From Streptomyces griseochromogenes (GTDB taxonomy: Bacteria > Actinomycetota > Actinomycetes > Streptomycetales > Streptomycetaceae), in contig NZ_CP016279.1 of assembly GCF_001542625.1 (NCBI RefSeq), positions 1,736,001-1,800,000 of the forward strand: DNA of 64,000 nt. Reading direction: 5' to 3'. Both the position numbers and the translations under genes were made by a program. Shown piece after piece: positions 37,560 through 47,300 of the stretch (position 1 is the stretch's first letter; the number at the start of each line of letters is the position of its first letter). Below the pieces are notes generated by a model, which was not told where the DNA came from, did not search any database, and saw only the letters and a list, made by a program, of their open reading frames with translations.

Positions 37560-37590
37560 TTGACTTCAAGGCGACTTGAGGCGACACGCT
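37560..37590 (+). promoter_or_regulatory. MerR-type promoter/operator before the FAD hydroxylase
   Basis: TTGACT (37560-37565), 19-nt spacer, CACGCT (37585-37590). The spacer contains CTTCAAGGCGACTTGAGG (37564-37581), a dyad strongly resembling a SoxR box. The 19-bp spacer is the hallmark of MerR-activated promoters. The same layout recurs at 39406-39436. Confidence 0.65.
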
Positions 37591-37617
37591 GACGACGAGC
37601 TGGCGAAGGGAGCCGAA

Positions 37618-39390
37618 GTGATCGCGTGTGACGCTGTGGTCATCGGGGCGGGACCTGCCGGGCTGGCGACGGCGCTCGGCCTCGGACGCACCGGAGTGGA
37701 CGTGCTGCTCGTCGAGCGGCGCACCGGGGTCTCCAAACTGCCGAAAGCCATGGCCGTCAGCGCCCGGTCGATGGAGCTCCTGCGGCAGTGGGGATGCGAC
37801 CGTCCCATTCGGCAACGGGGACTGCCCCCGTGGCGCAGTGAGAGCATCGAGTGGCGAACCTCGCTGGTGAACGGACGCCACATCGTCTCGCTGCCCCAGG
37901 TGGGGGACACACGGGACGTCCTGTCGTCGCTGGCCGTGAGTCCGCAGGCATGGATCAATGTGCCGCAGTATGTCGTCGAGAACGTCCTGCGTGATGCGGT
38001 CGGGCGACTGCCCAACGTGCGGTTCTGTGAGGGCACGGAGGCGACCGTCGAGGAACAGGGCCCCGACGGCGTGTTCTTGCGGCTGGTCCGGGCGACGGCG
38101 GACGCCCCGACGCAAGGGGAGCAGCGGGTGCGCGCGCAGTACGTCGTGGCGGCCGACGGCTCGCGTGCTTCGACGCGTCGTCGACTTGGTGTGGGTGCCC
38201 ATGGAGCGGGACCCCTGGGAACGGCGCTGAGTATCGCCTTCCACGCGGATCCGGCGGCCTTCCGGGATCTCAGGAGCGCCTTCCACTGGGTGGCGAACGC
38301 GGACCTTGTCGGCATGGTGACCCTGGTCTCGCAGGACTTCGCCGTCCTGAACATCCTTGATGACCCGTCACTGGCCGACGTGCACCAGCCGACGCCGCGA
38401 TGTGAGCACCTGGTCGGCCTTGTCCGCAGGGCGTGCGGAGTTCCGGATCTCGAGGTCGGCATCGAGGCGGCGGAGCGGTGGAATATCACTCAGGACCTGG
38501 CCGACACGTACCGCCGCGAACGGACGTTCCTCGTCGGTGACGCGGCTCACCGGTTCCCGCCCACCGGAGGCCTCGGGCTGAACACCGCCCTGGCCGAGGC
38601 CCACAATCTCGCCTGGAAGCTCGACGCCGTTCTGGCCGGGTGGGCGGCCGACGAGCTCCTGGACACCTACGAGCACGAGCGTCGGCCGTACGCACAGGCG
38701 GCGTCCGTCATGGCGGTGCGCCACTTCAGGTCCATGCTCGCGGTGATGGAACGGATCCGGCGGCTGCCGGGGCGTGTGGAGTCCGGAGGGCGGCAAGGGC
38801 GGGCGTTCCGTCATGCGCTGGCCGGCATCGTCGCCAGGACGGGACGGAACTACTCCGCTGACGCCGTCTCGTTCGGGTATTCCTACCAGGCAGGTGGGGA
38901 CCCCGTGTCTGATGGGAGAGAGGGCCGGTCATGGCCAAGTGATGGATATGTTCCGGACGCACGCCCAGGTGCGCGTGCTCCGCACGTCTGGCTCCTGAGG
39001 GACGGTAGGCCGGTGTCCTCGCTTGATTTGTTCGAGGACGGCTTCACGCTGCTCGCGGGCCCCGAAGGGCATGTGTGGATGCGGGCCGCTCGACGGGCAG
39101 GGGTGCGCTACGGAGTCCCGCTGAGCGCATTCACCGTCGGGGGAGGTGGCCCGCTGGAGGATCCGTGCGGGCGTTGGACCGTGATCTACGGCGTCGGTCC
39201 CGGGGGCGCGGTACTCGTGCGGCCGGACGGACACGTGGCATGGCGGGCCACGGGGGCGATGGGTTCGTCGGGCGAGGAAGAGCCTGCCCGCATGCTCGTA
39301 GCCGTGCTCAAGGAGGCCACGTACGCGAGCGGCACGCCCCAACGCCTGAATGCAGCGGACCTCGATGCACCGGGTGCCCGCGTGGCCTGA
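37618..39390 (+). CDS. FAD-dependent aromatic hydroxylase (PheA/TfdB/MhpA type)
   Basis: 590 residues from GTG 37618 behind GGGAG; the open frame's TTG at 37576 overlaps the operator and is rejected. FAD motifs: GAGPAGLATALGLGRTGVDV (about 9-28), the DG motif VVAADGSRASTRRRLG (about 178-193) and the GD motif FLVGDAAHRFPPTGGLGLN (about 304-322). A C-terminal thioredoxin-fold-like domain (about 440-590) is typical of two-domain phenol hydroxylases. Uses NAD(P)H and O2 to hydroxylate an electron-rich ring. In this cluster a hydroxypyridine or other late intermediate is a plausible substrate (inference). Confidence 0.9.
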   Translation: MIACDAVVIGAGPAGLATALGLGRTGVDVLLVERRTGVSKLPKAMAVSARSMELLRQWGCDRPIRQRGLPPWRSESIEWRTSLVNGRHIVSLPQVGDTRDVLSSLAVSPQAWINVPQYVVENVLRDAVGRLPNVRFCEGTEATVEEQGPDGVFLRLVRATADAPTQGEQRVRAQYVVAADGSRASTRRRLGVGAHGAGPLGTALSIAFHADPAAFRDLRSAFHWVANADLVGMVTLVSQDFAVLNILDDPSLADVHQPTPRCEHLVGLVRRACGVPDLEVGIEAAERWNITQDLADTYRRERTFLVGDAAHRFPPTGGLGLNTALAEAHNLAWKLDAVLAGWAADELLDTYEHERRPYAQAASVMAVRHFRSMLAVMERIRRLPGRVESGGRQGRAFRHALAGIVARTGRNYSADAVSFGYSYQAGGDPVSDGREGRSWPSDGYVPDARPGARAPHVWLLRDGRPVSSLDLFEDGFTLLAGPEGHVWMRAARRAGVRYGVPLSAFTVGGGGPLEDPCGRWTVIYGVGPGGAVLVRPDGHVAWRATGAMGSSGEEEPARMLVAVLKEATYASGTPQRLNAADLDAPGARVA

Positions 39391-39405
39391 TCTGTTGCCT
39401 GTGGG

Positions 39406-39436
39406 TTGACTTCAACCCAGGTTTAACTCGCAAGCT
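39406..39436 (+). promoter_or_regulatory. MerR-type promoter/operator before the O-methyltransferase
   Basis: TTGACT (39406-39411), 19-nt spacer, CAAGCT (39431-39436). The first ten bases TTGACTTCAA are identical to the site at 37560, and the spacer holds a second dyad, TTCAACC-CA-GGTTTAA. It starts 16 bp after the hydroxylase stop. Confidence 0.65.
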
Positions 39437-39496
39437 TGTGCGGCTATTGCGTGCGACGACCTTGCATGCGAAGCATTCGTCTGGCTTGGAGGAGTC

Positions 39497-40156
39497 TTGG
39501 AACTCAAGCACGTCGTTCTCACGCCGGAGCTCTACGACTACCTGATCGCGCATGGCACGCCTCCGGACCCGGTACTCACGGAAATCGAGGAGCGCACCAA
39601 GGAATTCGGCCGCTACCAGATCATGCAGACCGTCCCCGAACAGGGCGCTCTGCTGCACATGCTCACCAAACTCATCGGTGCCCGTAAGGCTATAGAGGTC
39701 GGGACATTCACCGGATATTCCTCAGTCTGCATCGCCCGTGCTCTTCCGAAGGACGGACATCTTCTCTGTTGTGACGTCAGCGAGGAATGGACACGCGTGG
39801 CCCGTGACGCCTGGGAGAAAGCCGGCGTCACCGATCGGGTCGACCTGGTGATCGGTCCCGCCCTGGACACGCTGAGGAGTCTGCCGCAGGAAGCCGATGC
39901 CGACCTCGCCTTCCTTGACGCAGACAAGGTCAACTACTGGTCCTACTTCGAGGAACTGCTGCTCCGCGTCCGCCCGAACGGGCTGATCATCATCGACAAC
40001 ACCCTCTTCCAGGGTGAGGTCGTCAACCCGGACACCGAGCATGAGAGCGCTCGCCTGGTCCATGCCTTCAACGAGCGGCTCGCCGCGGACGACCGGGTCG
40101 AGGTCGTCATGCTGCCGATCCACGACGGGATCACACTCGCTCGCAAGCTCTCCTGA
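39497..40156 (+). CDS. Class I Mg-dependent O-methyltransferase (CCoAOMT/COMT type)
   Basis: 219 residues from TTG 39497 directly behind GGAGGAG. SAM-binding motif I is AIEVGTFTGYSSVCIARAL (about 63-81); the metal-binding DADK (FLDADKVNYW) and IIDNTLF are in place, as in catechol/caffeoyl-CoA O-methyltransferases, which methylate one OH of a vicinal diol. Under its own MerR-type promoter, paired with the upstream aromatic hydroxylase: hydroxylate, then methylate the new OH. Confidence 0.92.
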   Translation: MELKHVVLTPELYDYLIAHGTPPDPVLTEIEERTKEFGRYQIMQTVPEQGALLHMLTKLIGARKAIEVGTFTGYSSVCIARALPKDGHLLCCDVSEEWTRVARDAWEKAGVTDRVDLVIGPALDTLRSLPQEADADLAFLDADKVNYWSYFEELLLRVRPNGLIIIDNTLFQGEVVNPDTEHESARLVHAFNERLAADDRVEVVMLPIHDGITLARKLS

Positions 40157-40249
40157 CCAAAGAGCCGGCCCATAGCGCATGGGTCTCACAACACCAGCCT
40201 GATGGGGGATCGCGGAGCTGCCTCTCGCCAGCTCCGCAGAGGAGGCGGC

Positions 40250-43048
40250 GTGATATTCGGTCGGCGCCCGGAACTGGCTGCCATAAGCAGTCTTCTGGAC
40301 GACGGACAATCCAACGGCGGCCTTGTTGTCATCGAGGGCGCCTTCGGAAGCGGAAAGACGGAATTGCTGCGCGAGGCCGGTGAACGCGCCGGACAGCGTG
40401 GATTCTGTGTGCTCTCCGCATCCGCTGACATCGAGGAACAGTCATTCGGCTTCGGGGTGGTCCAGCAGCTCTTCGAGTCCTGGGAAGAAGAGTTTACCGA
40501 TGCCGAGATGCGCGGCGAAGTGTCGTTCGAAACACTGCATGGTCTCCACCGGAGACTGGTCGGCCTGTCAAGAAAATCGCCGGTGCTCGTCACCGTGGAC
40601 AACCTGGAATTCACTGACGAGCCTTCGCTGCGCTGGATCGACTATGTGGTCCGGCGGACGCACGACATGCCGGTGTCTGTCATCGCCACCCTCAATCCCG
40701 GAGAAAAGCCGCAGGAGCCGCATGTCCTTTCCGGACTGCTGCTGAGCCGGCTGTGCCGAGAGCGGCGGCGGCTTCTGGACCTGGGGCTGCAGGAGACCGC
40801 CGGCCTGATGGAGGCCTTCGCCGGAGGCCCCGTCCCTCAGGCGGCGGTGGAGGGCTACCACCGCGTGACAGGCGGCAACCCGCTGTTACTGAGGGAGTGC
40901 CTCCGCGTGTCGGGAGCCGCCTGCCAGGCAGGGGACATCCCACCGGTGGATCCTGTCTCTGCGGATCTGCTGGCAGGGCTGATGCCAATGCGTGACCGCT
41001 TGCTTGCCCAACTGCACCGTGCCGATCCCCGGGCACTGACAGTCGCCGGCGCCGCCGCCCTGCTGGGAGACGCGGCGGACGAGGGGCTGATCGCGGTGCT
41101 CGCGAATCTCTCGCCCGGTCAACTGGACAGCATCCGGGCTAAGTTGGCTGCACTGGGCATCCTGCGCATCAACAGTGCTGCCATCCGGTACCCGCTGATC
41201 GGCGCTCTGTTGGAGAATGCCGTTCCACCGGCGGAACGCACCCAACTGCACGCCAGGGCTGCCAGAGCGCTCCACGAGCGGGGCGCCGCACCGGAGGAAG
41301 TCGCAGTACACGTGGTCGAGGCCGGATCGTTCGACGAGCCATGGGCTGGGCACGTGCTTCTGCGGGCCGGGGAATCGATGGCCGCGTCCTGTCCGCAAAG
41401 TGCCGTCCGGGTCTACGAGCGGGTCCTTCAGGAGCCGATCGACGCCCAGGAGCGGGTGAAGGTCCTGGCCCGTCTGGGCATGGCGCAGCTCAACGCCAAT
41501 GTGCCGGCCGCTGTTCGACGTCTTGAAGTGGCGATGGACATGGCCTCCGAGCCGGAGGAGCGCGCTGAGATTGCACTCGGCTTGTCCTGCGGACTGGCCG
41601 TAACCGACCGCCATCAGGAGGCCGTTCGACTCCTGGACGAGACGATGGCCAAGGAGGAACTGCGACGCGACGAACTCGCTGAGCGCATGGCCGAGCAGTT
41701 CGTTGTCGCGGGTGCGGAATGCCGTTCCACTCTCGATGCCGTATTCGCGAGGATCAGGTCGTACGAGCGTGAGCGGGGGAGTACCGGGCGATGTCCCGGC
41801 GGTCTCGAACCCCTGATCCGAGCCTGGCTCGGCCGCTCGGCAGAGCAGGTGCTACGCCCCGTGCAGGACGTGCTGTCATGGGGGCGGGATCGACGGGGAA
41901 CGACCTTCTGGTACACAGCCGCCACCAGTCTCCTCTGGTGCGAGGAGTTCGAGCTGGCCTCCTGGTATGCGGAGGAGGAACTACGGGCCACCCGAAGCGC
42001 CGCGTCACTGCGCCGGGTGCGAGCGCTCTTGCTGCGGATGCAGGCTCTTCATGGGCTTGACCACCTGGAACCGGCCCGGCAGTGCGGTGTCGAAGCGCTC
42101 GACCTACTCGACCGGCTGGGCATCGGTGATCAGGCAGTGGCTGCCGCCGTCCTCGCACCCCATGTCATGGTCCTCGCCGAGCTGGACGAACGGGAGGCCG
42201 CAGCCACCCTGCTGGCGGAGAGGGGATGGCAGGACATCCATCCGACGCACTGGCACAACGTCGCACTTCTGCATAGTCGCGCCCGCCTCCGTATCGCTGC
42301 CGCGGATCACGTGGGAGGTCTGGCCGACACCCTCGTCGTCCAAGAGGCCTGCCGGCACTGGCATATGAGGAACCCGGCGATCGTGCCCTGGCAGGTAACG
42401 GCTGCGGAATGTCAACAGGCGCTCAAAGCCAGACCCGCGGCACAGGAAGCCGCTGCCGAAGGACTTGCCGCCGCCCAGCGATGGGGCAGCCCACGGCTGC
42501 TGGGGCAGGCGCTGCGCACGATGGGCCTGTCACTCACCGGGCCGCGGCGAATCGAACTCCTCCAGCAGAGTGCTGAGCTCCTGAAGTCGTGCGGGGCCCG
42601 GCTGGAACTCGCCAGGACGCTTGGAGTCCTCGGCACCGCGACCCGGGAGAAACGCTCCGCCGAAGCAAGGCGTACCCTCCGCGAAGCCTACGAACTGGCT
42701 GTGTCATGCGGTGGCAAGGCTCTGGCACGTTGCATTCAGGAAGAACTGGTGCATGCCGGTGGACGGATCACCCAGAGCGCCGAGCGCGGGGTCGACCTGC
42801 TGACAGGCAGTGAGCTGCAGGTCGCGGAAATGGCCGCGTCCGGCATGACCAATCAGGCCATCGCACGGCGGCTCAAGGTCAGCTTGCGCAACATCGAAGC
42901 TCATCTCACCCACACCTACCGGAAACTCGGCGTGACCGGCCGCAGAGAACTCGCCGATCTCCTGCGCAGGTCCTCTGCCGGCGCGAGGGCTTTCGGCGCC
43001 GCGAGCCGGCCGGCGGCCGCACTGCCCGGGGCGGGGTGGACCATGTGA
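40250..43048 (+). CDS. LuxR-family (LAL) cluster-situated activator with a TTA codon
   Basis: 932 residues from GTG 40250 behind GGAGG; an ATG at 40202 has no such site. N-terminal AAA-type ATPase: Walker A GAFGSGKTEL (about 30-39), Walker B VLVTVDNL (about 110). A long helical middle region ends in a LuxR HTH (TGSELQVAEMAASGMTNQAIARRLKVS, about 848-878). TTA at 40886-40888 (Leu213) makes it a likely bldA target. It ends 16 bp before the KAS III-like gene, so the two are co-transcribed. Probable activator of the NRPS/PKS operon. Confidence 0.92.
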   Translation: MIFGRRPELAAISSLLDDGQSNGGLVVIEGAFGSGKTELLREAGERAGQRGFCVLSASADIEEQSFGFGVVQQLFESWEEEFTDAEMRGEVSFETLHGLHRRLVGLSRKSPVLVTVDNLEFTDEPSLRWIDYVVRRTHDMPVSVIATLNPGEKPQEPHVLSGLLLSRLCRERRRLLDLGLQETAGLMEAFAGGPVPQAAVEGYHRVTGGNPLLLRECLRVSGAACQAGDIPPVDPVSADLLAGLMPMRDRLLAQLHRADPRALTVAGAAALLGDAADEGLIAVLANLSPGQLDSIRAKLAALGILRINSAAIRYPLIGALLENAVPPAERTQLHARAARALHERGAAPEEVAVHVVEAGSFDEPWAGHVLLRAGESMAASCPQSAVRVYERVLQEPIDAQERVKVLARLGMAQLNANVPAAVRRLEVAMDMASEPEERAEIALGLSCGLAVTDRHQEAVRLLDETMAKEELRRDELAERMAEQFVVAGAECRSTLDAVFARIRSYERERGSTGRCPGGLEPLIRAWLGRSAEQVLRPVQDVLSWGRDRRGTTFWYTAATSLLWCEEFELASWYAEEELRATRSAASLRRVRALLLRMQALHGLDHLEPARQCGVEALDLLDRLGIGDQAVAAAVLAPHVMVLAELDEREAAATLLAERGWQDIHPTHWHNVALLHSRARLRIAAADHVGGLADTLVVQEACRHWHMRNPAIVPWQVTAAECQQALKARPAAQEAAAEGLAAAQRWGSPRLLGQALRTMGLSLTGPRRIELLQQSAELLKSCGARLELARTLGVLGTATREKRSAEARRTLREAYELAVSCGGKALARCIQEELVHAGGRITQSAERGVDLLTGSELQVAEMAASGMTNQAIARRLKVSLRNIEAHLTHTYRKLGVTGRRELADLLRRSSAGARAFGAASRPAAALPGAGWTM

Positions 43049-43064
43049 AGGCACGAGGTGAAAC

Positions 43065-44093
43065 ATGCGTTGGCACGATCTCTACATCGCCGGACTGGGA
43101 GCCTTCCTCCCCCCGCCCGTACCGACAGAAGAAGCGGTCGAACGCGGCTGGTACGACCCGGAAGAAGCGGAGGAGAACGAGCTGACCGCGGTATTGGTGG
43201 CGGAGCACGAATGCGCCCCCGACATGGCCGTGGCAGCCGGACGACAAGCCCTGGCGCGTTCTGGTCATGCAGCGACCGAGGTGATACTCAACCTCCACGC
43301 GAACATCTACCACCAGGGGCAGGACTTCTGGACTCCCGCTTCGTACGTCCAGCGTCATACCGTGGGCGGCAGCGGCCTGGCGGTGCAGATCCAGCAGGGG
43401 TCCAACGGAGGTATGGCCGCGCTCGAAATGGCAGCCGCGCACCTCTCCGCGGCGCAGGCCGGGCCCTCGGCATTGATCACGACGGCGGACAGGTACTGCC
43501 CTCCCGGTTTCGACCGCTGGAACAGCGACACCGGACAGATCTACTCTGACGGAGCCGCCGCATTGCTGCTCTCCCGCCGTTTCGGTTTCGCCCGCCTCCG
43601 GGCCATGGTGTCCACATCCGACCCCGGACTCGAGGAAGTGTGCCGCGACACGGCCGGCTTCTCCGCCGTGCCGCACGAGGACGGTGAGCCCCTCGACCTG
43701 CGCTCCCGGAAGAAGCGCTACGTCAAGAACCACGGCTACGACGAACTCCTCGAGCGGCTCGCCGCAGGTACGGCCGCGAACGTCCGGCAGACCCTCACCG
43801 ACGCGGAGTTGACGCTGGACGACATGACCTGGGTCGTTCTGCCCAACCTGGGCCGAGCCCTGCTGGAATGGGAGTTCCTCGAACCACTGGACATCCCCCT
43901 GGAGCGGACGACTTGGGACTGGGGGCGCCAGGTCTCGCATCTGGGACCGGGAGATCAGTTCGCCGGCCTCGATCACCTGGTGACCAGCGGCCGGGTCCGG
44001 CCAGGAGACCATGTTCTGCTGGTCGGCGTGGGGATCGGGTTCAACTGGACCAGCGCAGTGGTGGACATCGACTCGGTGCCCGACCTGACATAG
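43065..44093 (+). CDS. KAS III-like acyltransferase with Ser at the nucleophile position
   Basis: 342 residues, ATG 43065 behind GAGG. Thiolase-fold KAS III by length and layout. The nucleophile-elbow segment is IQQGSNGGMAAL, with Ser113 where FabH has Cys112. The FabH His region (HQANxRI) reads LPNLGRALLE, and the FabH Asn region is replaced by SHLGPGDQFAG (His292, Asp297), the form found in KAS III relatives that transfer acyl groups (CerJ/DpsC-type) rather than condense with malonyl-ACP. Likely role: select or load the acyl starter onto the N-terminal carrier of the following NRPS (inference). Followed by a terminator. Confidence 0.85.
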   Translation: MRWHDLYIAGLGAFLPPPVPTEEAVERGWYDPEEAEENELTAVLVAEHECAPDMAVAAGRQALARSGHAATEVILNLHANIYHQGQDFWTPASYVQRHTVGGSGLAVQIQQGSNGGMAALEMAAAHLSAAQAGPSALITTADRYCPPGFDRWNSDTGQIYSDGAAALLLSRRFGFARLRAMVSTSDPGLEEVCRDTAGFSAVPHEDGEPLDLRSRKKRYVKNHGYDELLERLAAGTAANVRQTLTDAELTLDDMTWVVLPNLGRALLEWEFLEPLDIPLERTTWDWGRQVSHLGPGDQFAGLDHLVTSGRVRPGDHVLLVGVGIGFNWTSAVVDIDSVPDLT

Positions 44094-44136
44094 ACAGGCG
44101 ACGCGCACGTGGTGCGCCAGAGCAGACCAACCGGAC

Positions 44137-44166
44137 GGCCCGGCAGCGTACCCGCGTTGCCGGGCC
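44137..44166 (+). terminator. Terminator after the KAS III-like gene
   Basis: GGCCCGGCA (44137-44145) pairs perfectly with TGCCGGGCC (44158-44166); 12-nt loop, starting 44 bp after the stop. Confidence 0.75.
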
Positions 44167-44181
44167 CTCGCCTTTCCCGGC

Positions 44182-44256
44182 GTCACCGCCCGCGGTGACC
44201 GTAGTGACCGCTGTCTGTATGGACCATCGGTAGATGCATCGGTGTGACCGTAATGA
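44182..44256 (+). promoter_or_regulatory. Repeats upstream of the NRPS/PKS operon, candidate activator sites
   Basis: A perfect dyad GTCACCG-CCCG-CGGTGAC (44182-44199) runs into GTGACCGTAGTGA (44195-44207), which recurs as GTGACCGTAATGA at 44244-44256. The two copies are 49 bp apart (about five helical turns) and lie between the terminator and the NRPS start (44336), the only obvious promoter of a ~19-kb operon. Confidence 0.45.
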
Positions 44257-44335
44257 GTCTCCGACCGCGCCGACCTAGCGTCCTTGGCAAGGCACAGAGC
44301 CGGTTCGCCGAGTCTTGGGAAAGGGGAACCCACCG

Positions 44336-47300
44336 ATGACTGTCCCGGCAGGCCGCCACTCCGAGCAGACCAGTGCGGAGGATCTACGCGGCCTCGATTC
44401 ACACGACCGGCGAGCCGCGGTGGAGGACTGGCTGCGCGGCCGGATCAGCCACCTCGGCAAAGCAGCTCCACAGGACATCGACGGTACGGCGCCGCTGACC
44501 GCCGCAGGGATCAGTTCCTTGCGGCTGCTGCGTCTGCGCGCTCAACTGACCCGGGAGCTCGGCGTCACGCCGCCGCTGCGCGTCGCATCGCTGGACGCAC
44601 TGGCCGACTGGGTCACCGACGCGCTGGGCGGCGGACAGGAGGGGGCCGGTGAACCGGCGGGGACCCACATCACCCCCGATCCCGGCAAACAGTTCGAACC
44701 CTTTCCGCTCACCGACCTCCAGCATGCATATCTGATGGGCCGCAGCCAGGCCTTCGAGCTGGGATCGCTCGGCGGCCACGCGTACTTCGAGCTCACGCCC
44801 GCCGACGGGGACGTCCAACGACTGGAGACCGCCTGGCAACGCGTCGTCCAGCGGCACGGTGCCCTGCGCATGACAGTCCTCCCCGACGGCAGCCAGCAGA
44901 CCCTCGAGCAGGTGCCGCCCTACCGGTTCGACGTCCTCGACCTGCGTGCGGAACCCGAGGACAAGGCCCTCGAGTGGCTCGAGGAAGTCCGGGCCAGGAT
45001 GTCGCACGAGGTCTTCGTCCTGCAGCAGTGGCCGCTCTTCCACATCGCCGTCACCCAGATGCCGAGTGGGGCCACCCACGTGCACTTCAGCATCGATCTG
45101 TTCGTCGCCGACCTGTGGGCGCTCCGTGTCCTGCTGGGCGACTGGTGGCGGCTGTACGCGAACCCCGAGGCGGACCTGCCCGCCCTCGAACTCACCTTCA
45201 GGGACGTGGTGCTGGCTGAACGGGCCACCCACGGCTCCGGGGCCTTCGAGCAGGCCAGGCGGTACTGGGACGAGCGACTCGATGATCTCCCGCCCGCTCC
45301 GCAACTGCCGGCCGACACCGCTGCGGCGCGACCCCACTTCACCCGGCGCATGGCGCGCATCCCGGCCCCGGTGTGGTCCACCGTGAAGGAGCTCGCAGGA
45401 GGCCGCGGAGTCACCCCGTCGGGAGTGCTGCTCGCCGCCTACTCGGTCGTACTGGGAGCCTGGAGTTCGAGCCAGCGGTTCACGGTCGATGTCACTCTCT
45501 TCAACCGGCCGTCCATCCACCCGCAGATCGACAGCCTGGTCGGGGACTTCACCAACGTGGATCTGCTCGCGGTCGATCTGGTCGACGCGGACACGTTCCA
45601 GGACTTCGCCGACGCGGTCCAGCAACGGCTGTGGATGGACCTGCAGCATGCCGCTGCCGGGGGCGTGCAGTCGCTCCGTGAGCTTGCCGCCAGGCGAGGT
45701 ACGGGAACAGCGGCACTGGCCCCCGTGGTCTTCACCAGTGCCCTGGGCAACGACGACGACGGGTTCTCCTCCCTCTTCGGCGGCTTCGGGACACCGGTCC
45801 ACGCCATCACCCAGACCCCACAGCTCTACCTCGACCACCAGGTCTTCGAGGAGCAGGGCGAGGCTGTACTCGTCTGGGACACGCGGGACGGCGTGCTCTC
45901 CGAGAGCCTCCTGGAGGACATGTTCGAGGCCTATCAGCGGCTGGTTCTCTCCCTTGCCGAACCTCGGACGTGGTCCGGTCCGCCGGAGATCGAGCTGCCT
46001 GTCTGGCAGCGCGAGGTGCGTGCGCGCGTCAACGAGACCTCCGGGCCGCTCCCCTCGGGCGTGCTGGCCACACGGATCCTCGAGCGCTCCACAGCCGCGG
46101 ACTCGGCAGGGACCGCCGCCGTCATCACCGCGGAGCGGGTTCTCACCTTCGAGGAACTCGGCCGCCAGGCCGTCGGCATCGCCCGCGCGTTGCACGCACG
46201 GGGGCTGGCCCGAGGGGCGCTCGTGGGTATCGGAGCCGTCAAGGGATGGCGGCAGATCGCGGCCGTGCTGGGTGTCACGGCAGCCGGATGCACCTATGTA
46301 CCGATCGACCCGGTGCTGCCGCCGGCCCGCCGTGCCTGGATGATCGAGCATGCGGGCATCGAGCTGCTGGTCACCGATCACCTCCAGGACGTCGAGTGGC
46401 CGCCGACGCTGCCGCTGATGGCGGTGGACGACGTACTGCCGACAAGCGCCGAAGAGCTGGCCCGCTGGCAGTGCCCGGCCGAGCCGGAGGACATCGCCTA
46501 CGTGCTCTACACCTCCGGCTCCACGGGCACCCCCAAGGGCGTCGCGGTCAGCCACCGGTCCGTCCTCAACACCCTGATGGAGGTGAACCGGCGCTTCGGG
46601 GCCGGGCCGCAGGACCGCATCCTCGGCCTGTCGTCGCTCAGCTTCGACCTGTCTCTGTACGACACCTTCGGCGTGCCCGCGGCCGGAGGCGCGCTGGTGC
46701 TGCCGGAGCCCGAGGCCGTACGCGACCCGGCTCGCTGGCTGAAGCTGATACGGAGCCACCGCGTCACTCTCTGGAACAGTGTTCCCGCGTTGATGGACAT
46801 GCTCGCCACCTACTGCGAGGCGGGCAGCTCCACAGACGCGCTCCCCCTGCGTACGGTGATCCTCAGCGGAGACTGGATCCCGGTGCGGCTGCCCGACCGG
46901 ATCCGGTCCCTCGGCGACGGCATCCAGGTCGTCGCGGCCGGCGGCCCCACCGAGACCTCGGTCTGGTCGAACGCCTACGCCATCGAGGAGGTTGACAGCG
47001 GGTGGACATCCATCCCCTACGGATTCCCGCTCCGCAACCACCGGCTGCACGTCCTCAACGAACGGCTGGCGCCCGCCCCTGCCTGGGTGCCGGGTCCCCT
47101 GTACGTCGGCGGAGCCGGCCTGGCCGCGGGATACCACCGCGACCCCGAGCGCACCGCCCAGTCGTTCATCAGCCACCCGGTCACCGGCGAACGGCTGTAC
47201 CGCACAGGAGACCTGGCTCGCTACCGCCCCGACGGATGCCTGGAGATCCTCGGGCGGGAGGACTTCCAGGTCAAGATCGGCGGCTTCCGGATCGAACTCG

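Noticed and set aside
37576..37617. TTG at 37576 as start of the FAD hydroxylase
   Set aside because: It lies within the MerR-type promoter; the GTG at 37618 has a GGGAG ribosome binding site and starts just before the FAD motif.
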